This document shows, in pieces, positions 43,730 to 52,008 of a stretch of 59,708 bases of DNA. The position numbers and the translations under genes are program-made. Position 1 is the first letter of the stretch. Every line of letters starts with the position of its first letter. The notes below the pieces were generated by a model. That model did no database searches and was not told the origin of the DNA. It saw only the letters and a list, made by a program, of their open reading frames with translations. The stretch comes from Lachnospiraceae bacterium (lineage in GTDB: Bacteria > Bacillota > Clostridia > Lachnospirales > Lachnospiraceae), in contig JAFXQR010000021.1 of NCBI GenBank assembly GCA_017526985.1, positions 1 through 59,708 on the forward strand. Reading direction: 5' to 3'.

Positions 43730-45703
43730 TTATTTCTTCATTTTAAAATATGCCGCTATACCACCGCCAATTGCTAAAGCAAGTATAACAATAATGGCTC
43801 CAACCGGAGATTTCTTTGTTGTTATGTGTTCTTCTTCACCAGTTTTGGAAGCATTTTCTTCCGGCAAGTTCCTTTCCACATTCCCTGCATCATCACTTTC
43901 TTTCTCATTTAAGGCAATCATTGTTGGAGCAGGCGTAGGTGTTGGTGTCGGTATAAGAGTCGGTGTAGCTGAAACTGTTGGAATATCTGCCTCCGCACTC
44001 TCTTGCACCTCCTCTTGAGTTGGTTCTGGTGTAGGTGTTGATGTCGGAGTCGGGGTGGGTGTCGGCGCAACAATCGTCCCATCGCTCGAAATATGCGCCC
44101 CATTCGCCAACTGTTCCTCAATATCCTCAATTGATAATTTCGGATTCTTCATATACGCTCGTAATATTTCATTACTCCCTACATAAATCATCTTTGTCGT
44201 TTGCTCACCAGTATATAAATTCTTCACCGTAAAAGTATACAGACCTTCATCTTTATATTCCTCCCCATCAGTGGCTGGTCGATTATATCTAACATCCCCT
44301 TCCAGCCCCGATGCTCCTTGTGTAAACGCTTCACGCTTTACATCAATATCCAAATATCTTGATCTTGCCAAATCCAACCGAAAACCATTTGCCGTTACTG
44401 CACGATCTGCCAGTTCTGCACCGGTAACAATGTCAAACGGATAAACCATACAGTTTCCGTTTCGAATTGCAAAAGTAAATGCTATCTTATAATCATAAAC
44501 TGGAGAAAATGCCTGAGACGCATCCTGTATTTCATAATCCAATGCCACCTCATAGTCTCCTTCTTCAAACAATTCCACCTTGGTATTAGCTCCAGTTGTA
44601 GCATTGGCAGCAAGGAAGTCCGTATAAATAACCGGATCATGTGGCTTTCCTTCTCGATCCGTATATCTAACTACAAGTGTTCCATGTTTAAAGTTGGTAT
44701 TTTTGATTGAAAATACTTGATCATAAGCATTCTTGTCTTCCGCAACTGTAATCTTTGCATTTCCATTAAGTTGATTAATATTCTGATTTAAGTGGAACCA
44801 AAGCGTAACTCTATCCCCAACATTTTTCAGAAAATAATTCTGACCATCTTTGGTTAAATCTCTTGTGTAACCATTAATCACAAAATATCCTAATTCCCAT
44901 CCAAAATGGGGATCCTTATTATTGATCGCTACCGAACCAGAAAAACCGTTATCCTTACCTGTATTAATAAAATCATGAAATTCCTTTCGCGGAGTAGTAG
45001 ATGGCGAAGTTGCCTTGCTTGCCTCAGCCTGGTTTATAGCATAGAATTCATAAACATCCGCTATTTTTTGATACTCCATTTCATTCGTGGTTACAAATAA
45101 AACCTGGTTTTCTCCAGATTTTCTTTCTACCTTATAAACCACGATCACTCTGTAATAACAGCCATTTACCAATTGAATGTCTTTAGTAGAATAAAAATCA
45201 TATGTCTGTGTAGAATTAGATGTGAATACATCCGTCATAGACTGGTCTACAACCCAATTCTTCCCATCTAAAGATGTTTGCAGGATCATCGCTCCTGACT
45301 GTATATTCTTTTCCAATTGCACCCCATCCACTTTTTTAGTTCCGTCATTAACCAAATGCCACTCGGTTTCTCCGCGATTTAGGTATGATTTATTGAAATC
45401 ATATGAGAGCCTGATAGAACCATTTTTCACATCGTAAGCTTCAAACCCATTCACCGATGCAATAGAAGTCATGTCACCCTTGATATTAAATGTGCCAGGA
45501 TGATCACTAAACGCCGTTTTAGGTGCTGAAGATGAAATCTCATAACCACTATTTTTATCAAACTGATAACTCTTTGTTGCTATCTCAACAGAGATTTCCC
45601 CTGCTTCCGTTGTAAAACTACCAACATATGAAGCAAGCAGCATAATTATCCCCGTAAGAATGATCACTATACTATTTCTGCAGTGTCTCTTTCTCTTATC
45701 CAT
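43730..45703 (-). CDS. Stalked cell-surface protein
   Basis: A protein of about 657 aa. Signal/anchor helix near the N-terminus (NSIVIILTGIIMLLASYVG). Several beta-rich, adhesin-like domains follow up to about residue 540. Then come Pro-Thr stalks (PTPTPTPTSTPTPEPTQEE, then PTLIPTPTPTPAPT). The C-terminal membrane helix is IIVILALAIGGGIAAYF with a KMKK end. No LPxTG. The start is uncertain: ATG 45703 is preferred (AAGGA about 11 nt upstream), ATG 45730 is also open. It lies 55 nt before the toxin lipoprotein on the same strand, so it may be its surface partner or receptor. Confidence 0.72.
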   Translation of the reverse strand: MDKRKRHCRNSIVIILTGIIMLLASYVGSFTTEAGEISVEIATKSYQFDKNSGYEISSSAPKTAFSDHPGTFNIKGDMTSIASVNGFEAYDVKNGSIRLSYDFNKSYLNRGETEWHLVNDGTKKVDGVQLEKNIQSGAMILQTSLDGKNWVVDQSMTDVFTSNSTQTYDFYSTKDIQLVNGCYYRVIVVYKVERKSGENQVLFVTTNEMEYQKIADVYEFYAINQAEASKATSPSTTPRKEFHDFINTGKDNGFSGSVAINNKDPHFGWELGYFVINGYTRDLTKDGQNYFLKNVGDRVTLWFHLNQNINQLNGNAKITVAEDKNAYDQVFSIKNTNFKHGTLVVRYTDREGKPHDPVIYTDFLAANATTGANTKVELFEEGDYEVALDYEIQDASQAFSPVYDYKIAFTFAIRNGNCMVYPFDIVTGAELADRAVTANGFRLDLARSRYLDIDVKREAFTQGASGLEGDVRYNRPATDGEEYKDEGLYTFTVKNLYTGEQTTKMIYVGSNEILRAYMKNPKLSIEDIEEQLANGAHISSDGTIVAPTPTPTPTSTPTPEPTQEEVQESAEADIPTVSATPTLIPTPTPTPAPTMIALNEKESDDAGNVERNLPEENASKTGEEEHITTKKSPVGAIIVILALAIGGGIAAYFKMKK

Positions 45704-45803
45704 AAATCTATCCATCCTTTTCTTTATCATCCTAGTCGCTGATTAACTGTGATATTGATAATGTAGCGGCACCACGCACTTTAAAATTCCAAATTTCCTA
45801 TTT

Positions 45804-45890
45804 TTATCTATTCATAAGCTTATATTTTACACAATATTCAATGTATTTCGGGAATAAATTAGGTAGAATTCCTGCGAGATTATCGTCCAT
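45804..45890 (-). CDS. Small peptide gene (28 aa) upstream of the surface-protein/toxin cluster
   Basis: MDDNLAGILPNLFPKYIEYC followed by VKYKLMNR. The ATG at 45890 is preceded by a perfect AAGGAGG at 8 nt, and a promoter lies at 45937-45965. The encoded peptide has a hydrophobic, amphipathic middle. It may be a leader peptide, a small toxin or a signalling peptide; the family is not recognised. The rest of the gap to the surface-protein gene shows no terminator. Confidence 0.5.
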   Translation of the reverse strand: MDDNLAGILPNLFPKYIEYCVKYKLMNR

Positions 45891-45936
45891 ATACTGTACC
45901 TCCTTGTACATAAAGCTATCCTTGCTACTCATTCCT

Positions 45937-45965
45937 ACTTTATCACATCCAGTCGCAATTTTCAA
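45937..45965 (-). promoter_or_regulatory. Promoter of the small-peptide/surface-protein/toxin cluster
   Basis: TTGAAA (45960-45965), 17-nt spacer, TAAAGT (45937-45942) on the minus strand, about 47 nt before the small-peptide start. Confidence 0.65.
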
Positions 45966-46022
45966 CAAAAGTTAGTAATTTTTGCTAGTATTATTAAAAA
46001 TATAGAGAGGAAAGTGTACAGT

Positions 46023-46229
46023 ATGACCGAAAGACCACTAAAAAGTAAACTGAGCATTGCTCTGGACGATGATATTGTGGAGAGAATTAAAGAATTGGCC
46101 ATAGAAGATGACCGTTCGTTCAGCAGTTATGTAAACCGAATTTTGAGAGATCATATCAGGGAAATTGATCAGAAACAAAAAATAAGCCCTAAATGTACAC
46201 AAAAACAATCTACTACCGGTGTCAAATAG
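46023..46229 (+). CDS. Ribbon-helix-helix DNA-binding protein
   Basis: A 68-aa protein. The RHH core is KLSIALDDDIVERIKELAIE followed by DRSFSSYVNRILRDHI, as in Arc/CopG-type repressors and antitoxins. The tail is Lys/Gln/Thr-rich. No partner toxin gene follows. ATG 46023 is used with GAGAGG 12 nt upstream; GTG 46014 is an alternative. It is divergent from the toxin cluster, so it could bind the shared intergenic region (inference). Confidence 0.75.
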   Translation: MTERPLKSKLSIALDDDIVERIKELAIEDDRSFSSYVNRILRDHIREIDQKQKISPKCTQKQSTTGVK

Positions 46230-46402
46230 ATGTAGTACAGCCGCCGGATTCCGGTGTCCTTAGCAAAACACTCTTTTTAAGGGTAGACAGCAGATTGCCA
46301 CATCACTGCCATTTAACGATCAAAAAGCATTGTAATATAATATTCATACAACCGAAGCATACAAGCCGCGCCGATTGTATTGTGGATAATCGAACAGCAA
46401 AT

Positions 46403-46446
46403 AAAAAATAGTGTCGAGTTTGTCGGCTATCAGACACTATTTTTTT
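46403..46446. terminator. Bidirectional terminator
   Basis: AAAAAATAGTGTC pairs with GACACTATTTTTT around a 17-nt loop. It serves the RHH gene (plus) and the acetyltransferase unit (minus). Confidence 0.85.
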
Positions 46447-46466
46447 GTTTATGATCAAATTGGCTG

Positions 46467-46952
46467 TCAGCGTGAGGATCCCGAATAAACTATATACCTG
46501 GGGCCTTCCTCTCCAATCTCTCCGTTTAGCCGAAACCCGCACTTCATAAGTACTTTCTGTGATGCCACATTATCCGGATCTGCCTCCGCTTCCACGGCCT
46601 TGATCTCCGGATGTTGGAATGCCCAATTCAGCACCAGCTTTACTGCTTCCGTAGCATAGCCCTGTCCCTGATATTCTTCCAGGATGCCATATCCGATTTC
46701 CGGATTACAGCCGGCTTCCAGCCCCTTGAAACAAAGATCCCCGATATGTGTTCCGTCCGCTTTCTCGATCATCCACATCGCATACCAGTCCCACTGATCC
46801 GGATGCGCCAGACAGCCTTCCAGCATCTCTTCGTACGCCTTCTTCAACTCAGCATCCGTCTCCGAATAAATCTGCTTTTCCATCCGTTCCCGGCTTGCCG
46901 GATATATCTTTATATGCCCATTTTCAATCATACGAATCGTTTCTATTTCCAT
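46467..46952 (-). CDS. GNAT-family N-acetyltransferase
   Basis: A 161-aa protein. The acetyl-CoA-binding motif A is IGYGILEEYQGQGYATEAVK (R/QxxGxG/A form QGQGYA), followed by PDNVASQKVLMKCGFRLNG, the RimJ/RimL-type end. Substrate unknown. It overlaps the zinc-ribbon gene by 10 nt. Confidence 0.9.
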   Translation of the reverse strand: MEIETIRMIENGHIKIYPASRERMEKQIYSETDAELKKAYEEMLEGCLAHPDQWDWYAMWMIEKADGTHIGDLCFKGLEAGCNPEIGYGILEEYQGQGYATEAVKLVLNWAFQHPEIKAVEAEADPDNVASQKVLMKCGFRLNGEIGEEGPRYIVYSGSSR

Positions 46953-47593
46953 AAATAATCCACGATAACCTCAAAGCGAAGCGCCTTTTCCTTGATCGCT
47001 ATCACCGGAAATTTGCTTCCATCCGTAAAGATCGAAACTTCTTCTTCCTGCACCGGCTCTTTTTTGCATTCCGGATCACTGAAAGGATATTCCAGGATTT
47101 TCACAAACGGCGTATCCCTTTTACAGATCATCATACCAAACGGTTTTTCATCATCATAAACAAAACACTCCGCCATACGCCCATGCGGATCGCTGACCAC
47201 CACTTTATAGGTCGTTCCTTCCGCAGCAGATAACGGATTCTTTGAATGGATCACATAAACGATCATCGGAATATATCCGCTGTCATCACCACTTTCTACG
47301 ATATAATCTATGATCTCCCGGAATCGATCCAGCGCGGCGTCCGCATTCTTAGAACCGGAATATTCCTGATTCACCTCATCCACCAGTCGTTTTGCCCGTT
47401 CCACCCAGGCCGCCGTCTTCGGATTCTCCGTCAAAACCTGTTCATAGATTTTCATCTTCCTGTCGACCTTTACTTCCGGAATATTTTCCTTATCTATAGT
47501 CTGTACAAATCCGCAATAATCACAAACGACATCCTTAGCATCTTTTTTCATCTTAATCGGTGCTCCGCAGGACTTACAAATATATTCTGGCAT
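46943..47593 (-). CDS. Zinc-ribbon protein of unknown function
   Basis: A 216-aa protein. The N-terminal zinc ribbon has CKSCG and CDYCG (about residues 6-30), followed by a helical segment and a C-terminal domain with beta character. The start is ATG 47593, 3 nt after GGAGGTGG. It is coupled to the acetyltransferase gene. The function cannot be read from the sequence. Confidence 0.75.
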   Translation of the reverse strand: MPEYICKSCGAPIKMKKDAKDVVCDYCGFVQTIDKENIPEVKVDRKMKIYEQVLTENPKTAAWVERAKRLVDEVNQEYSGSKNADAALDRFREIIDYIVESGDDSGYIPMIVYVIHSKNPLSAAEGTTYKVVVSDPHGRMAECFVYDDEKPFGMMICKRDTPFVKILEYPFSDPECKKEPVQEEEVSIFTDGSKFPVIAIKEKALRFEVIVDYLWK

Positions 47594-47649
47594 ACTCCAC
47601 CTCCGATCATAATATGTACATATCCGCATAAAACTTCCTATTTTTCAAA

Positions 47650-47679
47650 ATCATACATCAGTCTTTATTCATCTGTCAA
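47650..47679 (-). promoter_or_regulatory. Promoter of the zinc-ribbon/acetyltransferase unit
   Basis: TTGACA (47674-47679), 18-nt spacer, TATGAT (47650-47655), with TG one base before the -10 box. Placed about 55 nt before the start codon. Confidence 0.7.
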
Positions 47680-47729
47680 ATCTCCACTTTCTACATTTTC
47701 TGTCAATTCTGTCTTTTCTGCATCAAACC

Positions 47730-47757
47730 AAAAAAAACGCCCGACTCTCGCCGGGCG
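47730..47757 (-). terminator. Terminator after the sensor kinase gene
   Basis: CGCCCG pairs with CGGGCG around GCGAGAGT and is followed by eight T on the minus strand. Confidence 0.9.
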
Positions 47758-47764
47758 GCGTTTC

Positions 47765-49639
47765 TTAAAAGTTTACTGTCACTATAAATCGATGATCCTC
47801 TATCGATAGTTTCATTTCATACCCCAGCATCTCAAGATTATTATCCGCGATCGCCAGCCCCAGTCCGGTTCCCCCTGTATTTCTGGAATCCGCCCCTTTT
47901 ACAAAAGGTTTTTTCAATTTATTCACATCACTGATCTCAAGATCTGTCGGATTCGATATGGTAAGACTCTTCTTATCCCACTTGATTTCCGCCGTTCCCT
48001 TTGCCGAATGCTTTGCGCAGTTCAGGACCAGATTATTGATGGCCTGCGCCAGTATCTTCCTATCCGTATGAAGCATCACATCCGATCCATCCGTCGTTAT
48101 CTCGATACCATTTGCAAGAAAGCCATTCTTATGTTCCTCGATGCAGGCCAGGATCAATTCCCTTAGGTTCACTTCTTCCTTGCAGATCTTAATACTGTCC
48201 GCTTCGCTCCTGGAAAAATTCAGTATATCCTCCACCAGATGATTTGCCGAGCCAACCGTTGTCAAGATACTGTCCGCATACTCCCGCATCTTTTCCGGAT
48301 CCTGCTCTTCCTTCAGATTCTCCGCATACGCCGATAATGTTGCCAGAGGGGTCTTAAGATCATGTGCCATGGCATTCGATACCTTGATCCTATATTCCGC
48401 CAACTGATATGCTGCCTTGGCACTCTTGTACCGCTGCCCTGCAATCCATGCAGCTATGCCGATAAACAACAGGAAGATTCCACCGACCATAGCCACCATT
48501 CGACCCGGATAGATCAGGAACATGGTGGGAGTGGTCAGGTAGTGGTAGCTAAACTCCCAGCCTGCATTCCTGTATTCTTTATACTCGCTGGCAATCTGAT
48601 CCTGAGAAGGTATGTTTCCGCCGCTGATACTTTGCGGCGTTCCTCCATCAAAATAGTTGGGATGATTTCTGTCCAACAAATGTCGAAGAATCCCGTTCGT
48701 TCCCAAAAAATAATAGTATCCATCAAAAAAATTATATACATCCAAAAACTGCACTTCTTCGCCGGCAATAATATGCTCTCCATAATCCCAGGCAATTCCC
48801 GGAGTAAAATCATAAACCCTGACCAGATTTCCTTCCGGATCGAACAATCCGACCTTTCCGGGTATATATTCATTTCCTCTTACATAAATGTCATATGCGT
48901 GAACAACACACAGATCCGACTCTAACATATCATCAAACATTGATTCCGTATGATCTATATTCTCATACCAGTTAAATGTATCAATAAACTCGTATCGATA
49001 ATTCGCCCCTTTATGAAGCTCCTCCGCAGTCCTTTTCCGATGCAGATTTATTTCTTCTGAAAAACCGTATGCCGGCTTCTGTCCGGACTTCATCCATGCA
49101 AACAGCTTTCGAAACCCTTCCGGAGTACCGTTTTTCACCACTTCATCTGACTCTTCGTACCACCTGGTAAATTCGCACATGGGATCCAGCTGATATCTCC
49201 GGAGCATGCCATCCTCTCCATTTACCAGGATTGTCCCTCCTCCTGCAGTTGAAAAAAGCTCATCCCCGTTTATGCGGAAGGAATAATATACTGTGCTGTC
49301 AAAAGACAGTCTGTCTACCAGCTTTGTTGCATCTTCAAAAAAATTTTTATCTGCCTCCGGAAGATGATCCTTCATGGCAAGATATTCAGATGCCAAGAAA
49401 TCCAGCTGACGATAATTATATCGATCAGCAATCCGATATCTTGTTATTTCATTCGAATCTGCAGCTTTCCATGGTTCAAAATCAAACATTAGCGCATGCC
49501 GTCTGGCATACTCACTATAATGCTTCATCACCATCCCATACACAAACCAGCTGACGATTCCGGCCATGATCAGTGCCGCGATCAGGAACGGGATGAAATG
49601 CCTCATAAATCGTGGCTTCAGCCTTTTCATGTTTTTCAT
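47765..49639 (-). CDS. Sensor histidine kinase with large extracytoplasmic domain
   Basis: A 624-aa protein. Membrane helix at about 14-36, an extracytoplasmic sensor region of about 340 residues rich in Tyr/Phe/Asp, and a second helix at about 382-402. The H-box is AMAHDLKTPLA (His426), the N-box NNLVLNCAKHS and the G-box GGTGLGLAI. No HAMP domain is evident. The start has AAAGGAGG 8 nt upstream. It is transcribed 32 nt behind its OmpR-type regulator. The stimulus is unknown. Confidence 0.93.
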   Translation of the reverse strand: MKNMKRLKPRFMRHFIPFLIAALIMAGIVSWFVYGMVMKHYSEYARRHALMFDFEPWKAADSNEITRYRIADRYNYRQLDFLASEYLAMKDHLPEADKNFFEDATKLVDRLSFDSTVYYSFRINGDELFSTAGGGTILVNGEDGMLRRYQLDPMCEFTRWYEESDEVVKNGTPEGFRKLFAWMKSGQKPAYGFSEEINLHRKRTAEELHKGANYRYEFIDTFNWYENIDHTESMFDDMLESDLCVVHAYDIYVRGNEYIPGKVGLFDPEGNLVRVYDFTPGIAWDYGEHIIAGEEVQFLDVYNFFDGYYYFLGTNGILRHLLDRNHPNYFDGGTPQSISGGNIPSQDQIASEYKEYRNAGWEFSYHYLTTPTMFLIYPGRMVAMVGGIFLLFIGIAAWIAGQRYKSAKAAYQLAEYRIKVSNAMAHDLKTPLATLSAYAENLKEEQDPEKMREYADSILTTVGSANHLVEDILNFSRSEADSIKICKEEVNLRELILACIEEHKNGFLANGIEITTDGSDVMLHTDRKILAQAINNLVLNCAKHSAKGTAEIKWDKKSLTISNPTDLEISDVNKLKKPFVKGADSRNTGGTGLGLAIADNNLEMLGYEMKLSIEDHRFIVTVNF

Positions 49640-49671
49640 TTCAGAATTCCTCCTTTTTCTCCCGTCAAGTC

Positions 49672-50340
49672 TTAAGAGAGTTTATAACCGCCTCCGATGA
49701 CGGTCTTGATATGGGCTCCTTCCTCACCGAGTTTCTGTCGAAGCTTTTTGATATGGTTATCCACCACACGATCGATACCGTCAAAATCTTCGCCCCACAC
49801 CAGGTCAAGGAGACGGTTCCTGTCCAGAACATTCCCCTTGTTTTCCAGAAGGGTCCTTAAAAGGAGATATTCCTTGGGAGCAAGCCGGATCTCTTCGTTA
49901 CCAACCCGCACTTCCATCCTTCGTTCAAACATTTTGATCCCGCCGCATTCCAGCACCCGTTCTTCCTGCATAGCCACACCGGCTCTGGCCATGATCGCCA
50001 GACACTTCGCATACAGAACATTCAGCGAGACCGGCTTTACCATATATTCGTCTGCGCCGATGCCGTAACCTTTCAGGATGCTTTCTTCACTTCCCAACGC
50101 TGTCAGAAAGATGATCGGGCAATTGCTCTTACTACGCAGCAGCTTGCAAAGATCGAGTCCGGACGGGCCGGGCAGCATGATGTCCAGGATGGCCAGATCG
50201 TAATCCTTCTTTCGGATCAGTTCTTCACCTGCATACCCGTCAGATGCGGTATCGATCAGATGCATACCTTTCCTCTCAAAAAAGTCCACGATCAGTTTTC
50301 GCAATTCTTCTGCATCTTCTACTATAAGAATACCGGCCAT
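49672..50340 (-). CDS. OmpR-family response regulator
   Basis: A 222-aa protein. Receiver with Asp53 (LAILDIMLPGPSG), Thr of FLTALGS and Lys of MVKPVS. The C-terminal winged helix has NRLLDLVWGEDFDG and VDNHIKKLRQKL. The start has GGAGGT upstream. It is cognate with the following kinase by position. Confidence 0.95.
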   Translation of the reverse strand: MAGILIVEDAEELRKLIVDFFERKGMHLIDTASDGYAGEELIRKKDYDLAILDIMLPGPSGLDLCKLLRSKSNCPIIFLTALGSEESILKGYGIGADEYMVKPVSLNVLYAKCLAIMARAGVAMQEERVLECGGIKMFERRMEVRVGNEEIRLAPKEYLLLRTLLENKGNVLDRNRLLDLVWGEDFDGIDRVVDNHIKKLRQKLGEEGAHIKTVIGGGYKLS

Positions 50341-50386
50341 TTCCCAACTACCTCCCGAGACAGCATAGTACTACAGACATGTATCC

Positions 50387-50416
50387 ATCATATATCCGAT
50401 GAATATTTTCCGTCAA
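50387..50416 (-). promoter_or_regulatory. Promoter of the two-component operon
   Basis: TTGACG (50411-50416), 18-nt spacer, TATGAT (50387-50392) on the minus strand. Confidence 0.65.
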
Positions 50417-50422
50417 CCGCAT

Positions 50423-50454
50423 AAAAATACCCGGACTCTCAACAAGCCCGGGTA
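50423..50454 (-). terminator. Terminator of the CDF/126-aa unit
   Basis: TACCCGG pairs with CCGGGTA around a 13-nt loop and is followed by TTTTT on the minus strand, 16 nt after the stop. Confidence 0.85.
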
Positions 50455-50470
50455 CTCACTACCTGTTTTT

Positions 50471-50851
50471 CTATTTCCTATTTCTGCCGCCGGCAACATG
50501 CTCCTGTACCGGCTGTCCCTGTATCGGTTGCTCCCGTCTTCCGACCGACTGCCGTCCCGGGTTATCCTGCTGCATCATATCATTGATACTGGTCTTCTTT
50601 GCGGCGCGCTGCCTTGTATAAGCCCGAAGCAGCTCTTCCCCGTTTCCGGCTGCTGCCATACGCTTGATATCATCCTTTCCGTTTTTCGTCATCATTTCCG
50701 CGAATGCCGGATCCGCCATGATCTCCTCCACATTTTTATTGTAATTCGGCAACAACAATGCATTGGTCAGTTTCTTCTCTTTGGTCAGGCTCACCACATT
50801 CTGGGAGATACCGGACGGCACTTTACACAACTGTATTCTATGATCATTCAC
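50471..50851 (-). CDS. Hypothetical protein translationally coupled to the metal exporter
   Basis: A 126-aa protein, unrecognised. The N-terminal half is helical (KKLTNALLLPNYNKNVEEIM); the C-terminal half is Gln/Arg/Gly-rich and probably disordered. The start ATG overlaps the exporter gene by 8 nt, and a terminator follows. No metal-binding cluster is seen. Confidence 0.6.
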   Translation of the reverse strand: MNDHRIQLCKVPSGISQNVVSLTKEKKLTNALLLPNYNKNVEEIMADPAFAEMMTKNGKDDIKRMAAAGNGEELLRAYTRQRAAKKTSINDMMQQDNPGRQSVGRREQPIQGQPVQEHVAGGRNRK

Positions 50852-51737
50852 TCACGGGATTCACATGGATCATAATATGTTTTACTTTAGGAAATTCCTT
50901 CTCCACGCCGCTGTGCACGCTTTCCGCGATCTCGTGTGCTTCGAACAGCGTGATTTCCCCCTTCGCCGCGATCTCCAGATCGATATAGATCTTATTTCCG
51001 AATTGTCTGGTATGCAGCAGATCGATCCGCTCCACTCCCGGCTGCTTTTCGATATATGCCCGGATCTGATCTTCCATATCTTTTCCGCAGGAAGTATCCA
51101 GCATTTTATCCAGCGCATCCTTGGAGATCTCATACGCCACTTTCAAGATGAACAGACAGATGACCAGAGACGCGATCGGATCCATGATCGGAAATCCCAT
51201 TCTCGCCAAACCGATACCGATAAACGAACCGATGGAAGATAGCGCATCCGATCTATGATGCCAGGCATCCGCTTTAAATGCCGCGGAATCCATCTTCTTT
51301 GCGTAATACATCGTATACCAGAACATGGCTTCTTTGACAACGATGGACACGACCGCTGCCACCAAAGGCAATATCGTCGGAATGGCGATCTCTTCTTTGA
51401 CCAGCAGTTTATGAACACCGCTGTAACCGATCCCCAGTCCCGTACCGGCCAGGATCAGCCCCAGGATCAATGATGCCACACACTCCAGCCGCTCGTGTCC
51501 GTAAGGATGCTCTGCGTCCTCCGGCTGTTTTGACAATAGCACACCGATATAGGCCACCAGTGTCGCAAATACATCCGACAGCGAATGCACCGCATCCGAG
51601 ATCATCGCCCCGGATTTCCCCAGGATTCCGGCAAACAGCTTAAAGCCTGCCAGCACCACATTTCCGAAAATACCTACCAGCGAAAGTTTTCCTGCAATCT
51701 TTTTTTCTTCCGAACAAACATAAGCTTCCTGATCCAT
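50844..51737 (-). CDS. Cation diffusion facilitator, Ni2+/Co2+ exporter (CzcD-like)
   Basis: A 297-aa protein with six membrane helices. The metal site residues are in SDAVHSLSD (47-55, helix 2) and DAWHHRSD (158-165, helix 5), and the C-terminal cytoplasmic domain has the usual IYIDLEI and a histidine near the end (KHIMIHVNP). It exports divalent metal against protons. The NiCo riboswitch in its leader points to nickel or cobalt (possibly iron) as the inducing metal. The start has ATAGGAGG upstream. Confidence 0.93.
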   Translation of the reverse strand: MDQEAYVCSEEKKIAGKLSLVGIFGNVVLAGFKLFAGILGKSGAMISDAVHSLSDVFATLVAYIGVLLSKQPEDAEHPYGHERLECVASLILGLILAGTGLGIGYSGVHKLLVKEEIAIPTILPLVAAVVSIVVKEAMFWYTMYYAKKMDSAAFKADAWHHRSDALSSIGSFIGIGLARMGFPIMDPIASLVICLFILKVAYEISKDALDKMLDTSCGKDMEDQIRAYIEKQPGVERIDLLHTRQFGNKIYIDLEIAAKGEITLFEAHEIAESVHSGVEKEFPKVKHIMIHVNPVSE

Positions 51738-51787
51738 GCCAACGCCTCCTATCCTATAGCTTCTCCGGCCATCCGTTACGAGGTATC

Positions 51788-51904
51788 AAAAAAGCACACC
51801 CCGGAACATACTACTGTCCCGCAGATGTGCTGATTGGCAATCTCTGCTGTCGTTCTCACGACCCGGCTACATACATTTTTTCATCATGTACTGCCTGCTC
51901 AGTT
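51788..51904 (-). promoter_or_regulatory. NiCo (czcD) riboswitch with terminator expression platform
   Basis: The minus strand shows the conserved landmarks of the NiCo aptamer in order: ACTGAGCAGGC, a variable hairpin, GTAGCCGGG, a small hairpin ending GACAGCAGA, then GCACATCTGCGGGACAGT (51812-51904). AGCACA of the aptamer 3' side pairs with TGTGCT, and CGGGAC with GTTCCG, to form a terminator followed by TTTTTT (51788-51831). Metal binding would hold the aptamer and prevent termination, turning on the CDF exporter. Recognised from memory of the family sequence, not from a covariance search. Confidence 0.85.
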
Positions 51905-51954
51905 TGTACTGTAGATGACACATATGTGTTTTTGCAGTGCAAAGAGTTTTTATC

Positions 51955-51983
51955 ATAGTAACATGCCCGCCTTCCCTTGTCAA
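51955..51983 (-). promoter_or_regulatory. Promoter of the riboswitch/CDF exporter unit
   Basis: TTGACA (51978-51983), 17-nt spacer, TACTAT (51955-51960), about 50 nt before the aptamer. Confidence 0.75.
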
Positions 51984-52008
51984 CTCAGGATATATCCCTT
52001 ATTGATGC

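Noticed and set aside
46023-46229. Type II toxin-antitoxin pair for the ribbon-helix-helix protein
   Set aside because: No toxin-size ORF with a ribosome site follows before the terminator at 46403.
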